A model generated the notes under the pieces. That model did not search any database, was not told where the DNA came from, and saw nothing but the letters and a program-made list of their open reading frames with translations. From Kingdonia uniflora (lineage: Eukaryota > Streptophyta > Magnoliopsida > Ranunculales > Circaeasteraceae): a stretch of DNA of 64,000 bases. The position numbers were made by a program, and so were the translations under genes. The DNA is taken from assembly GCA_014058105.1 (NCBI GenBank), contig JACGCM010000560.1:4278001-4342000 (forward strand), written 5' to 3'. This document shows, one piece after another, positions 22,901 to 34,510 of this stretch; positions within the stretch are counted from its first letter, which is position 1; every line of letters starts with the position of its first letter.

Positions 22901-22935
22901 GGAGATTACTCTCTTTTCCCATTTTCGTTCAATTT

Positions 22936-23659
22936 TTATCGAATTTTAGCAGCAACCTGCTTAAGTTCTTCATCACTCTTAATATACTTCTCCTTTGAAG
23001 CAACCTTTTAAAAGAATGCCACTTTTTCGTTAACCTGGTCTCCTTTCTTCTTATTTTCCATCACTTTTCCTTGCTTGATACCAACACCATTAGCTTTGTT
23101 GTTCTTTTTGTTGACAGTGTCAAAACTGTTCTGAGCATTGTCATCTTTTTTATGCTTTTCTGTAGGCCTCCTTCCCTATTCTTGTTTACTTGTTTATGTT
23201 TCACTTTTCTCCTGATTGTTAATAGTTTTAGTAACGACACTTATATCTTAAGAGCTAACTTAAAGGATTTGGACCTCTTCATCTTCATCTCTTTCAACAT
23301 CCTAATTCAAAACTCCAAATTTGTTTTGACTAGCACCTTACCTGTTTGAATTTTGTCTGCTTGTATTCTTAGGCTTAGGGGTAATATACTCCCCATCTTT
23401 AGAGTTGGGTGTCTTATCTTTTTTTCTAGGCTGCTTTGCTATGAATTGAGGTGCTTCTTCACAATGCTCCACTTCATAGCCAAAAAAGTTATAATGAGAG
23501 CACCTCAAGGGGATCCAAGGGTACTCACATTGGACACTGGGATGGAGCAAGGCCAATCACAATTGGCTAGTATTTAATACAAACTCTTGTAAAGGATGAA
23601 GTTGAAATGTGGTCTTCTATGTACTTTATTAGGTGCAAGGGAACTCCTAAAATACTGGG
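22936..23659 (-). pseudogene. L1-a LINE ORF1, C-terminal half
   Basis: It continues the ORF1 frame from 28095 after removal of element C: ILGVPLHLIKY...SFTRVCIKY, then EYPWIPLRCSHYNFFGYEVE, which matches the V.YEW.P..C..C...GH zinc-knuckle region of plant L1 ORF1 (here with C and H positions partly replaced by Y). The Lys-rich tail ends SDEELKQVAAKIR with a stop at 22936-22938. Frameshifts are present. Role in the family: RNA-binding protein of the LINE particle. Confidence 0.7.
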
Positions 23660-24464
23660 TGTGACACCCTAGCGAACGCCGACCAAATCTACGCAGAGTA
23701 TTTTGAGTTATGACCTTGGATATATGTTCTTTATATCTTAATATAGTTGCATGGAAAGTTACATTGAAAGCAGAATTGGTTAAGGGGGCGAGAAGTGCCA
23801 GTACGCTTTCTCTCCAGTTTTAACGTTTCCTTTTGGAAACAAGCTATTTCCTTAGTAGCTATATTGAGAAACCTTGGTTCAAACTTTCTCATGACAAAAT
23901 GAGCTCTAAGGCTTGGTTATCGTGAACCCCGGCTCTTGGGCTATCTATAAGAAATGGTCATCAGTTCTCCAGCCTAGAGAAGGCCAGGAGACATTGCCTC
24001 ATAATGCAGGCCGCTTTTTCAGATAGGGCTTAATAAGGCACCGCTATGCCCTACGAGCCAACCCAGACGTACTACCCCTATAGATAGACTATGTAATCGT
24101 CCAGGCTCGTCACCCCTTGATATATGCATCATATATATCTGGAACTCGACATATTGAGCTATCCTGATCTGCTACAGGACATTTGCACTATCCGTACCAC
24201 GTGCCCCATCATGAGAGATTATGTTATAGGGATTACTGAGGGAACCTTCAGCGTTGCATTTACTGAATAGATATTTAGTGACCCATCCAGAGTATCCAGG
24301 ATTATCCAAATGTCGTTTTAGTATCCGTGGCTCTATTCTACGGGTGCGCTGCGCCTAGTGAAAATGGTTTGTGCATGTCGACCGCACGTGCATGTACACC
24401 GCACGGCCTCATATTCCGCTGTGCTCCGGGCACTGTAGTGATCGTCCCGAGCTGGGCCGTGACA
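23660..24464 (+). repeat. 5' LTR of element C
   Basis: Starts TGTGACACCC and ends GCCGTGACA. Homologous to the 3' LTR at 27279 and to the D LTRs (TGTGACGACC...). No strong TATA box is seen. Confidence 0.9.
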
Positions 24465-24466
24465 GA

Positions 24467-24478
24467 TGGTATCAGAGC
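24467..24478 (+). other. Primer-binding site of element C
   Basis: TGGTATCAGAGC, complementary to the 3' end of plant initiator tRNA-Met, two bases after the LTR. Confidence 0.9.
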
Positions 24479-27278
24479 TAGACTAATTTGGTTTAGGCTT
24501 GCCAAAGCATAGATGGTTATGCCTACGTCTATCAGAGCTGGTCAGAGTTGACCTGGTTTATCAGATCTTGTTAGAGCAGATCAGAGTGATGGTTCCCGAG
24601 TTGGTAATACGGGATACCTATTTGACAATTATTATCTTCAGAGTCGAAGTTGCTCCGTACAGATGATCCAAGCACCGTTGTGAATGCTTGTAGAGCAGAT
24701 TGCCTACATGTCAGTTGATATTAGAAGCGAGAGAAAGGCTCTATATTTGAGCACAAAATTGCTCAAGTTAAGTGTACTTTGGACAATGATGCTAAGAGGA
24801 AGGACTGATATATGAGTTGGATGTGGTGACCTATATCGTTGGTTGTCTCTAGAAGGCTTGTCAGTATAGCAGATGCTCTATGAAGAATAGTAGTAGGGTG
24901 ATCTAGCAGTTACTATTTGGTATTGGATCCGTCTACACACTGCGAAGAGAAGTAACAGTTGTGATCATGGATAATGTCCATCTCAATAAAGATCGATATG
25001 GTCAGTACTTTATACCTAGTACTTATGTGTGGAAACTGTAAAGCTTGGTTAGGTAGGAATTTCTTAGTGTCTACAGAAGATTGAAGAATTCTGGTTGATA
25101 CTCATTTTGAATGTCCTAAGTTGGATACAGGGACGTTCCAGAGCTGAACATCATGATCCGAAAAAAAGTAAAGATAAAGATATGGTTTGAGTCCCAAGTT
25201 TGCACACAGTGATATTCGTCAGTGTTGACGTCGAGGGTAGAATTTTTCTTGGTTACGCGACATAAACCGCGACCCCCAAGTTGGGTTGTCGCTTATCCGC
25301 AGTTGGTCCCACAGTTGCACAGAATACTGCTTTGCTCACTCTAAGAAGGAAAGAAGGCCGAGTGATGCTTATTCTCTGGCTCTGTTGTTGAGTTTCAGGT
25401 TTATCGTCGTTCTAGTACTCCAGCTAAGTTGATCCTCGTCATTCCACAATATGGTTTTGGATCGCTTCAAGCTCGCAGATTGGTGAAGACTCACATTTCT
25501 AAATGGTAGTAAGTTACATGGTTATCGTAGAACAGAGTTGAGCTACAGTCAGTTGTGCGGGTTACCTCAGACATGATCTCAAATGAATCAAACTCTAGGA
25601 TTAAAAATCCTGAGCAGAATTGGATGGTTTTCCCAATTCCTTATCACATGGTGGTTGGCGGTAGGGTCGAGTTCCCGTGCCTCTTTGCATTAATGGAGTA
25701 CCTTTAAAAGATCACATCTGAATGATCGACGAGAGTTGGCTATATTTGTAGAAGGTAGTTCTGAGACATAAAATGGCTACGCTTCAGTTTAAAGATGATT
25801 GCAACAGTATGAAGTTTGATCACCGCGAGGTTGATTGTCGTTGGAAGTGGCAAGCTAACGAGCTTATGGCGACAGGTGCAGTGGTAGTATTTTGTTCCCC
25901 AATTCCTCAAGTACTCAGGTTAGAGTAGGGATGAAGAAATGGAGAAATATTTCAGTAGTCAATCAATTATATGTCACAACTTTATTCTCGACGATGGCAT
26001 CGGGCTTATTGGGTGTGGGAAGAGTTGTAAGTTGTGATGTAGATGTATGCAGATTCTAGCAAGGTCATTACCACTGAAATTGGCAAGGTACGTAATGTAC
26101 CAGCGTTAAGTCTTCGTCAGGAAAGAGACATTTAAAAGTTCTAAAGCTGATAGCCTTGGTGATGCCAGAGTAGCGATCACTCTTCCTGCAACCGTGTTAG
26201 GTGCAGATGCCATCTATCGCTCAATAGGTTAGATGATGGGGTACCATGAAGTTGGTAGAGCAGAATGTTGCCGCACAGATAGATGCCTTGTAGGTTTTCC
26301 ATGCTCATACAGAATCCCTTTATGGCAGACCTCGATGGTTTAGCTGGCGGTAGGGTCAATCAGAGTTCCTGCGCCCTGATAGGCTACCACAATGGTTTGT
26401 TGGCAGTAGGACAAAGTGTGTATACACCTTATTAAGAGTATGCCTATGAGCTACCCTCCCTCGTACAAGTGAACAATGAGTACCGGTTCAGTTCTATACT
26501 GGTAAGGTAAGAGTGTCGCATCATGATCTTATGTCCCAGATGTTCCGTAAGAAAGGCAGACGCAGTTTGAAGACCTTTACAGATTTAGTTGAAAGGGCAG
26601 TCATGCAGTTTGAGAGCACGATAGGTGTTCCATAGAAAATGGGAAGAGTTTACCCAGGGTTTTTAGAAGACTTGCTCCTTACCAATCGCAGAAGAAGAGT
26701 GAAGTTTGAAGCCAAGATTCACAAAAGATTAAACTCTCGAGTAACAAGGGCATTGTGCAACTCGAAGGAAGAGCGCACCAGTGTGACTCAGAAGGGAGCG
26801 TACCTTTTAGACAGGATTGCAGATATCCTCGTTAGGCTATCTGGAGGAGATACCAAGTTTCTCGAGTAGAGCAACATTCCTAATGTGTCAGGGGAGAAGA
26901 CACTTTGTAGCAGGATGCAGTGTATTTCAGAGGGCGCGATGCTAGGAAGCACCGCCCATACACATATCAGAAGGCTTAAGGCTGCGGGACAGTATCCAGA
27001 AGAGAAGGCAGACTCTAGAGTTTAAATGAAGGTCTAGTCACTGACACACTTCAGTTTGAAAGGCCGAAGGAGATGGTTCAATCGTAAAGACCACAGTTGT
27101 CAGCATCGAGACTAGCAGTTGGGTTCAGTAGCCGCTTGTGCAGAAGAATGTGTAGTACTTTAAACTAAGTGTGGGAGAGTCTTAGTTTCTTGAAGATGCA
27201 GAAAATTGAATCCATGCAGAGCCGTGTTGAAGAAAGGTTCTCGACGAGGACGTTGAGATTATTTTAAGTGCGGGAGGG
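24479..27278 (+). other. Interior of element C, no recognisable genes
   Basis: No gag, protease, RT or integrase motif in any frame. It is colinear with D's interior. A motif TTGGCGGTAGGG...AGTTCC(T/C)G(C/T)GCC occurs at about 25655, 26343 and, more weakly, 26400; D has three clearer copies. A frame at 26639-26869 (KFEAKIHKRLNSR) has a partial counterpart in D, but the frame is not kept over longer distance. The polypurine tract AAGTGCGGGAGGG is at 27266-27278. Confidence 0.7.
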
Positions 27279-28089
27279 TGTGATGCCCTAGCAAACGCCG
27301 ACCAAATCTACCCGAACATTTTGAGTTCTGACCTTGGATATATTCTTTATATCTTAATATTGTTGAACGCCAAGTTTCCCTGAAAACGAAATTGGTTAAG
27401 GGGGCGAGAAGTGCCAGTACTCTTCGTCTCTAGTTTTAACGTTTCCTTTTGGAAACTAGTTATTTCCTTAGTAGCTATATTAAGGAGAAACCTTGGTCCA
27501 AACCTCCCCATGACAAAATGAGCTTTAATTATTGGTCATCATTGACCCCAGCTCATGGGCTATCTATAAGGGATGGTCATGAGTTCTCCTTGGCCTAGGG
27601 AAGGCCAGGAGACATTGTCTCGCAATGCAGACCACTTTTCCAGATAGAGCTTAATAGGGCGCCGCTATGCCTTACGAGCCAACCGAGATGCACCGCCCCT
27701 ATAGATGGACTATATGTAACCAGGCCAGGCTTGCTGCCCCTTGATATATACATAATATATATCTGGAACCCGATATATTGAGTTATCCTGATCCGCTGCA
27801 AGACAGATGTGTCATCCGTACCTCGTTCCCCGTCACGAGAGATTACGCTGTAGAGATTATTGAAGGAACCTTCAGCGTTGTTGCCTTTAACGAATAGATA
27901 TTTGACAACCCCTCACGAGTATCTAGGATTATCCGAATGTTTCTTTAGCATCCGTAACTCTATTCCACTGGCACGCTGCGCCCAGAGAAGATGGCTTGTG
28001 CATGCCAGTCGCACGTGCATGTACACCGCACAGCCTTATATTCCGTTATGCTCTGGACACTAGTGACCGTCCCGGGCCGAGCTGTGATA
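27279..28089 (+). repeat. 3' LTR of element C
   Basis: TGTGATGCCC...GCTGTGATA, 811 bp, preceded by the polypurine tract. Many differences from the 5' LTR indicate an old insertion. Confidence 0.88.
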
Positions 28090-28094
28090 CTGGC

Positions 28095-28796
28095 AGTCCT
28101 ACCCGACCCCTCCTCATACCTCATATGGTAGGGTATATTCCTAAAAATAACCCAAATATGAATAGATTCAAAATTTGTAGTCTCCATGCCAATAAAAGGC
28201 CTCTATTCTCTGATAAGGACGACTCTGTTAGCAATATATTGAACACCTTTCTCTAAGACCTTGACTCTATCTTCAAGATTGCTAAACTTGAAGATGAGTG
28301 AACTTTACCTTGTAGGTTGTTTTGTGCATAAAAGGTTAGCTTATCCCTATGTCAAAGAAACCCTTACTAAGCTGTGGAAATTGAGTGGGGACTTTGAAAT
28401 GAGCATTCGAGGTCTTAATATATTGAATATTATCTTGAAATTCCTTTGGCCTCACTTTGATGGCTATTTTTCCATTAACAATGTCTGGCTTTGTGTAAGA
28501 AAGTTTGCCTTTACCACTACCTGCCATAAGAGCAGCCAAAAGGGATGCCCAACTCTTAATAAGGGTAGGTTGGTTGGTCTTCATATGTTCACTTAATCTT
28601 TACCCACTTGTGGCTGAGCTGATAATGCAATAACTGGTGCTGGTACATCAATATTTTCTATTCCTTTACTACTACTCTCAGGTTCCTCTGCATTAGCAGG
28701 GAGAGTATTCACTTCCTTATTGACACTACTCACACCCTCAGGTTTCTCTGCATTTAATTTTGCAGGGAAAGTGCTTCCATCTCTACGTTCCTCCAT
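28095..28796 (-). pseudogene. L1-a LINE ORF1, N-terminal half
   Basis: Starts MEERRDGSTF at 28796. A second frame has SWASLLA (about 28550), KLSYTKPDIVNGKIAIKV and LSKGFFDIG, then METTNFESIHIWVIFRNIPY at about 28187, the order of motifs of the DUF4283 domain of plant LINE ORF1. The frame is cut at the C insertion and resumes at 23659. Frameshifts near 28590 and 28330. About 130 bases of leader follow before the hAT1 insertion at 28932. Confidence 0.7.
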
Positions 28797-28923
28797 TTTA
28801 ATTGAATAAAAGGTATGGCATAGTCACTGGAAAATTCTAATCAATACATTTGTGATAACATTCAATGTGGTTCTTATCGGTCACACTCAAGAAGAACTCT
28901 GATTTCACCCTTTGGACCCCCCA

Positions 28924-28931
28924 GAGTTATT
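28924..28931 (+). other. TSD arm GAGTTATT, left of hAT1
   Basis: Its partner is not at hAT1's right end but at hAT2's left end (43139-43146, AATAACTC, the reverse complement). Exact 8-bp match. Confidence 0.9.
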
Positions 28932-31900
28932 CTATGCTGTTAGGGGCGCCGCCAGGGCCCTTCGGGGAGGCGCCGGGGCGCCCAAATTTGAACCAACCGC
29001 TTCGCCGTAACATTTTAGCGCTCTAGGCGCTTCAGAGAACAAGGCGGCGCTGAGGCGGGGCGCCAATTTCAAGGCGCTAGGCGGAGCGCCTTATGATATG
29101 GCATTTTTTTTTTTTTTTTTTTTTTTGAAAACTGCCAAATGATATGGCTTATTTTGTTAAAAAAAAAAAACTCAAACTGCCAAATGATTTGGCTCATTTA
29201 AGTTTGTTTAAAACAAAAAAAAAACCAAATCATTTACATTTCTTCTCTCCTGCGTCTCTCCTCTCTCACTCTCCACCTGGTCTCTCCAAATCATTTACAT
29301 TCACTGCACTGCGTCTTGCACCTGCGTATTGTTCTTGGAATTACTCTCTCTCTCGGGCCTCGGCGTTCTTCAAGCTAACGACGGCCGAAGGGAACTGCTT
29401 CCCGTGAACAGAGTCAATCAAGGTCTGTTCTACTTCTACTTCTAGTCAATCAAGGTCTGTTCTACTTCTGGTGACCTTTAATTCACACTTTTGTTAGCCT
29501 CAACACTTGTTCTTCCTTTGCGTCAGTAAAACTGCAAATGCCAGGAGGACATTGTTAGCCTCAAAATAAATTTGAAGAAGATACATATATGTTTAATACT
29601 GTGATTTCTGAAAACAATTTTTTACTTCTTGACATCAGTTTTTCTTCTTTTCATTTATACCTCAGACTTATATGCTTTTGATGATATAATTTGGATGCGT
29701 ATAATTTGGATTTTGGATGATATATGTTATTAAGAGTACCCTATATTGTTAAGACTTCAGAGTACCCTATACTGGTTGCTGCGTCTCTCTCTCTCGGCGT
29801 TCTTGCTGGTTGTTGCGTCTCTCTCTCTTGCGATACTGCGATCTCTTGGGGTTTGTAATGTCGGTGGAAGGTTTCCAGGGAAGTACAGGTCGGTATAGAC
29901 CGACTAATTCGAATGATCCGGGGTGGGACTATGGTCAACCGGTAGATGGAAATAGAGATCATGTTAAGTGCGACTTTTGTGGTCATGTGTCGAAAGGGGG
30001 GATTAAGAGGTTAAAACAACATCTTGTGAAAGCTTCGTACAAAGGGACTATGTACAAAGACGTTAGGAAATGTGATAAAGTTCCACAAGATGTTGTTGAT
30101 GTACTTAGAAGCTTTATGGAAGGAAAACAAAAAATAACCGAAGAGAAACAAAGTAAGAAAGTCGAGATGATTAGAAACGTCAATGTGTATGGAAATGATG
30201 ATACGAGGTTGAAGAAGTTATGATTCAAATTCCTAAGAAGAGGAAAGGGCCTATGGATGCTTTTGTAGCCCCTATTGATGTGAATTTCCGCCCTAGAGCT
30301 CCTAATTCAAACGAAAACAAAAAAGCTTTAGAGAACATCCATGGTTACATTGCCGACTTCTTTTATGAAAATAGAATATCATTTAATTGTGCAAGATCAG
30401 ATAGTTATTCCAAGATGATGCAAGCAATTGTCCAATACAATGATCCATCGAGTAAGTCTTTTATCTTCCAAATTATTTTTTGCAATACAAGTTAAAATAA
30501 AATTGTCAAATACACTCTTAATCTTTTTAGTTTTAAATTTAATTTGCAGCTTTCAAGCCACCCTCATACAATGACTTGAGAGTCAAGATCTTGAAGAAGA
30601 AGAAGGAAGAGACCTCAAATTGGGTAGATAATTTTGAAGTTCATTGGGAAACTTATGGAGTAACCATCATGACCGATTGGTGGACCGATGGCAAGGGTAG
30701 GACACTTATTAACTTTCTTGTAAATTGTTCGTAAGGAACGGTCTTCCTAAAGTCTATTGATGGATCCGCACATATTCATGATGCGGAACTCATTTATAAA
30801 ATGTTGAAAGATGTGATTGAAGAGGTTGGAGAGAAGAATGTTATTCAAGTAAGTCTTGAGTATTTATGCTTTTTCCTATCTTTGTTGTTTTGCTTAGACT
30901 TTATACATATTTGAATTTTTGTATACTTTTTCACTAGATATGCACGGATAATACAAGTAATTATGTACTAGCGGGTGAATGGATTATGGCGGAATCAAAG
31001 ATTTATTGGATGCCATGTGCGGCACATTGTATAAATTTAATGCTTGGAGATGTGAGCAAGATGCATTTGGTGGATGAAACGGTTAAAGATGCGAAAAAGA
31101 TTTCCCTTTTCATCTACAATCACAAACATGTGCTCCATTTGATGAGGAAGCAAACAAAGGGTAGAGAAATTGTAAGGCCGGCGGTGACTCGATTTGCTAC
31201 CACTTTTCTATGTTTGCATAGTATGTATGAAAATAGACAAGAACTAAGAAACATGTTTCATACTGTTGAGTGGAGAAATAGCAAGTGGCCAAAGCACCCT
31301 ATTGGAAAAGAAATTGTAAAAAAAGTTAAGAGTAATACATTTTGGAACAATATGCATACTTGCCTAAAAATTATGACTCCTTTGGTGGATGTGATTCGAA
31401 TGGTGGATACCGAGGAGAAACCTTCTATGGCTTATATTTATTCGGCGATTGAGGATTGCAAGCTTAAGGTAAAAACTAATTTGGGAGACCAAAACGATGA
31501 TGACCGCGAGTTATGGAAAAAGATGGAAAGAATTCTTGATCGTAGGTGGTCTGGTATGCTTCAAAAGCCTTTGCACGCGGCGGCTCATTATCTTAACCCT
31601 CAGTATTATTATGCAACTCTTACAAGCTCAGATGAGATGGAATCAAATACTAAACTTAAAGAGGGTTTGTTAGATTGCATAGCAAAACTTGCTTTGGATG
31701 AGGAAGATGAAAGCCAAATCTTGCGAGATCTGATTGCATATCGTACCAAGGCTGGGAGGTTGGGAAAGAGGGGTGCTCAAGCTTGTGTAAAAACAATTGC
31801 TCCGGGTTAGTAACTTAGTATTGCTTTTAAGTTACTTATTTTTAGTGTTTAGTAATTTTAAGGTTTTTTTGTTTTTATTCTTTTGATTTCTAAATTTTAT

Positions 31901-33012
31901 GATTTTTAATATAGTGGAGTGGTGGATCACTTTTGGAAGTGAAGTTCCCGCCTTGCAAAGATTTGCTAAAAGAGTTCTTGGGCTTACTAGTGCGGCTTCT
32001 CCTTGTGAAAGGATTTGGAGTACCTTTGACAATGTAAGTTGCTTTTAGTATTTGTAACAAAATACATTATCAATTTATCTTATAGGTTAAAGTTTATTTC
32101 TCTAAGTTTTTATTTATTTATTTTACTATTGTAGATCTATACTAAAAAGAGGAATTGTTTGGAGCATGATCGGATGGGGGATCTTGCATATATTCAATAC
32201 AATAGGAGGCTTAAAAAGCGTTATGAAGAACGCATTTCTGGAAAAGAGATAGACCCAATTGTGTTGAAGTCCTTCGATGAATGTGCGGAGTGGTTAGTTC
32301 CCGACGATGCGAGAGACGACATTGTGTTAGGGACGGACATGACTTATGGTGTGCTTGAGGACGCCGAAGATGGATTTGATGACCCCCCGTTGACTCGTAC
32401 TTCTCGCACGAACACCGCTTCACAGTGTTCACAAGAAGTGGCATCAAGCTCACGATCGACAACGCGTCATCTTCAAGACTCTTCCGACGATGATGATTAC
32501 GATGTTGATGCGAACTACGATATGGGTGATGGAGATGATGATGGCATTGACTCGGGATCCGATGAGGACATTTGATTTCATTATTCTAGCTAGATGCCTT
32601 TATTTTGGTTTTTTGGTTTTGCACATTTTGGATGATGGGGTTGAATTTTATTTTGGATATGCTAAAATTTTATTTTATGTTGAATTGATCTTCTATTAAT
32701 CTATTTTAATGTTTGCTTCATTGTTTGCAATTTGGGATTTATCTTTTATGTTATTGACATATTACAATAATATATAACAAAAAATAATAATAATACATTG
32801 AGTCATTGCAATATATATATAATATACATTATGGGAAAAAAAATACATTGAGTCATGTTTGATACTTTAAATTAAATAATTATACAAATTTACAAATTTA
32901 TACATATTACACACATTTTCCCGCCTAGCGCTCTGCCTCGCCTAGCGCCCCGCCCCGCCCTGCCAGTGACCATGCCCACCGCCTTGGCCCCGCCCCGCCC
33001 CTGACAGCATAG
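28932..33012 (+). mobile_element. hAT transposon copy 1 (4,081 bp)
   Basis: Terminal inverted repeats of 17 bp: CTATGCTGTTAGGGGCG (28932-28948) and the reverse complement of CTATGCTGTCAGGGGCG at 32996-33012. GC-rich subterminal repeats (GGCGCC/GCGGGGCGC) follow at both ends, then T- and A-runs at about 29106-29230. It encodes a five-exon transposase with BED, DUF659-like and hAT C-terminal regions. Copy 2 is at 43147-47282 in inverted orientation. The 8-bp flanks do not match each other (GAGTTATT left, GTCAGCAG right) but match those of copy 2. Confidence 0.95.
29858..32575 (+). pseudogene. hAT transposase, copy 1
   Basis: Exons, supported by GT-AG sites and frame: 29858-30451, 30550-30848, 30938-31805, 31915-32033 and 32135-32575. 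Exon 1 starts MSVEGFQGS and has a BED-type finger (CDFCGHVSKGGIKRLKQHL). Exon 2 is DUF659-like (SYNDLRVKILKK, TDWWTDGKGRTLINFLVN) and holds an in-frame TAA at 30732-30734. Exon 3 has TDNTSNYVLAGE and CAAHCINLMLGD. Exons 4-5 carry the hAT dimerization region (SAASPCERIWSTFDN, YTKKRNCLEHDRMGDLAYI) and an acidic tail. A private 1-bp deletion at about 30201 shifts exon 1; copy 2 is open there. The enzyme would cut and paste the element using the terminal repeats, but this copy cannot make it. Confidence 0.92.
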
Positions 33013-33020
33013 GTCAGCAG
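33013..33020 (-). other. TSD arm, right of hAT1
   Basis: GTCAGCAG, the reverse complement of CTGCTGAC found at the right of hAT2 (47283-47290). On the minus strand it belongs to the copia X coding sequence. Confidence 0.9.
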
Positions 33021-34149
33021 TGATATGATTTGAAGCCCCTGTATCAACATACCAGTTGGTAGTAGATGGTTCAACATTAAACTCTCTGTACTGGCTACCA
33101 TTGTTGTTAACCTTGAAGGAGCAATTCTGCCCTGAAAGGCATAGTTCATTCTATGATGGCAATTAATAGCAGAGTGATCTAATTTATTGCAAATTTGACA
33201 AGTAAGCCTCTATTGATAACCACTGCTGGATTCTCCTGAATAGGAGTGAGACTGAACCCTGTTGTTGTTGTTATTGTAGTTTCTTGAACTATCGCCATTT
33301 GATGAATTTTGAGGCCTTGAGTAACCATTGTGATTGTTATAACTTGGTTGATAACTCTGAGTAGGATCCTCTGCCTCTGTAGTTTTGATAAGTCCTAGAC
33401 TGGACATTTTGTTGAACACCTAGTGTTCTTTGAGAAGCAAAGACTTGTGTTGTTGTTTCAGTATGAAGACGAAGTTTGTTTCATGTTTCTAAAGACAGTT
33501 CTTCACTGAGGAGCAGACCATGTAGATCATCACTAGTTATTGGTGTTGATCTGACCCTAATAGAGGTTGTAAAAGCATCAAATTCTGCGGGTAAACCATT
33601 TAAGATGTTAAAAACAACATCTTCATCATCAATTGTAGAGCCTAAAGCAGCAAGATTATCAACTATCTGCTTGATGTGTTGCAGATAATCAGTGATTGAA
33701 TCACTATTCTTCTTGATTGGTTGTAGTCTTGATTTCAGCTGCATCACATGAGATCTTGAGATTGTGGAAAATCTTCTCTCTAAAGTACGCCACAATATCT
33801 CTGAAGTTGGTAATCCCACAACATACACCAAGAGATTCTCAGATATGGTAGCATTCAACCAGATCAAGAGTATTTGATCTCGCCTCGCCCAATCAGTAAA
33901 ATTAGGGTTCGAATTGAGTACCGAAAGTCCTGAATCATCACTTGTAGTGATGAATTCGGATGGAAGAACGTTAGATCCATCAACAAGGCTTAGAAGATTG
34001 AAACTGTACAAGATCGGCAACCACAACGATTTCCACAAAACATAGTTATATTTATTGAGCTTTATCGGAGCGAGGTTGGCGATGTTAGAAATCGCCATTG
34101 TTGGACTTGAGGAGATCGTAACCGAGCTTGAAGAAGCGAAAGCTGCCAT
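33013..34149 (-). pseudogene. Copia X gag and start of protease
   Basis: The ATG at 34149 opens a 222-residue frame with IKLNKYNYVLWKSLWLPIL (about residues 31-50), LWRTLERRFSTISRSHVMQL and ITDYLQHIKQIVDNL, the UBN2-type copia gag. After a stop, two other frames continue with an Asn/Ser-rich linker (33419-33210), a zinc knuckle CQICNKLDHSAINC at about 33172-33206 (all C/H present), then YVDTGASNH, the protease active-site region. The frame ends at the hAT1 junction. Compared with the Z gag it has the same order and similar wording. Confidence 0.88.
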
Positions 34150-34240
34150 TAGAGAGCTTTTGATGAGGTTTTGATGAAGATTGAATCTTCAAAGAGAGAA
34201 AAAGTTGGGGTTTTGGATCGAAATTATTGTTTGATTGGTA

Positions 34241-34252
34241 GCTCTGACACCA
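34241..34252 (-). other. Primer-binding site of copia X
   Basis: Minus strand TGGTGTCAGAGC, one mismatch from the initiator-Met site TGGTATCAGAGC. Copia Z has the same variant. Confidence 0.85.
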
Positions 34253-34505
34253 TGATAGAATGAAGATGAAGAGAGAACTCACACCATGATAGAATGAAGA
34301 TGAAGAGAGAACTCAGACTAATTTCATTACTGATCAAGCTTAAAAAACAAAACTATTTATAGGAGATACAGTTACATACTGTTAGTATTACAGCTGTCTA
34401 CAGTTGTAGTCAGTTACAGTAGGAGATACAGTTACATACTGTTAGTTTTACAGCAGTCTACAGTTGTAGTTACAGAGTTATACATTCTGTTAGTTACTGT
34501 TATTA
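34253..34505 (-). repeat. 5' LTR of copia X
   Basis: 253 bp, minus-strand TAATAACAG...TTCTATCA. It is longer than the 3' LTR (219 bp) because of a 34-bp direct duplication next to the primer site (TGAGTTCTCTCTTCATC...ATGGTG twice). Both LTRs carry a roughly 59-bp tandem duplication (ACAACTGTAGACAG... units) in U3. A TATAAATA box is present on the minus strand near 34360. Confidence 0.88.
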
Positions 34506-34510
34506 ATCTC

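Larger units (their letters stand above)
23660..28089 (+). mobile_element. Non-autonomous LTR retrotransposon C (LARD-like)
   Basis: Two LTRs of about 805-811 bp flank a 2.8-kb interior with a TGGTATCAGAGC primer site and a GTGCGGGAGGG polypurine tract but no recognisable gag or pol. The flanks CTGGG (23655-23659) and CTGGC (28090-28094) are a 5-bp TSD with one mismatch. L1-a ORF1 reads through on both sides. The same family recurs at 59390-63928 (D), with matching LTRs and interior. C is clearly older: its LTRs differ at many positions and its 3' LTR ends TA instead of CA. Confidence 0.9.
33013..34505 (-). mobile_element. Copia element X, 5' half
   Basis: Minus-strand 5' LTR (34253-34505), primer site and gag, ending in the protease motif (DTGASNHITADL) exactly at hAT1. 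The continuation (ADLNNL...) is at 47283 on the plus strand after hAT2. Outer flank 34506-34510 is ATCTC, the reverse complement of GAGAT found after X's 3' LTR at 50768-50772. The two halves are therefore one element separated by inversion of the intervening segment. Confidence 0.93.

Noticed and set aside
28933..28940. TATGCTGT next to the AGGGGCG terminus as a hAT target-site duplication
   Set aside because: All four hAT ends carry it, always in inverted orientation, so it is part of the terminal inverted repeat; the true 8-bp duplications lie just outside.
29106..29230. Poly-T and poly-A runs as retroposon tails
   Set aside because: They lie inside both hAT copies at corresponding positions and have no TSD of their own.
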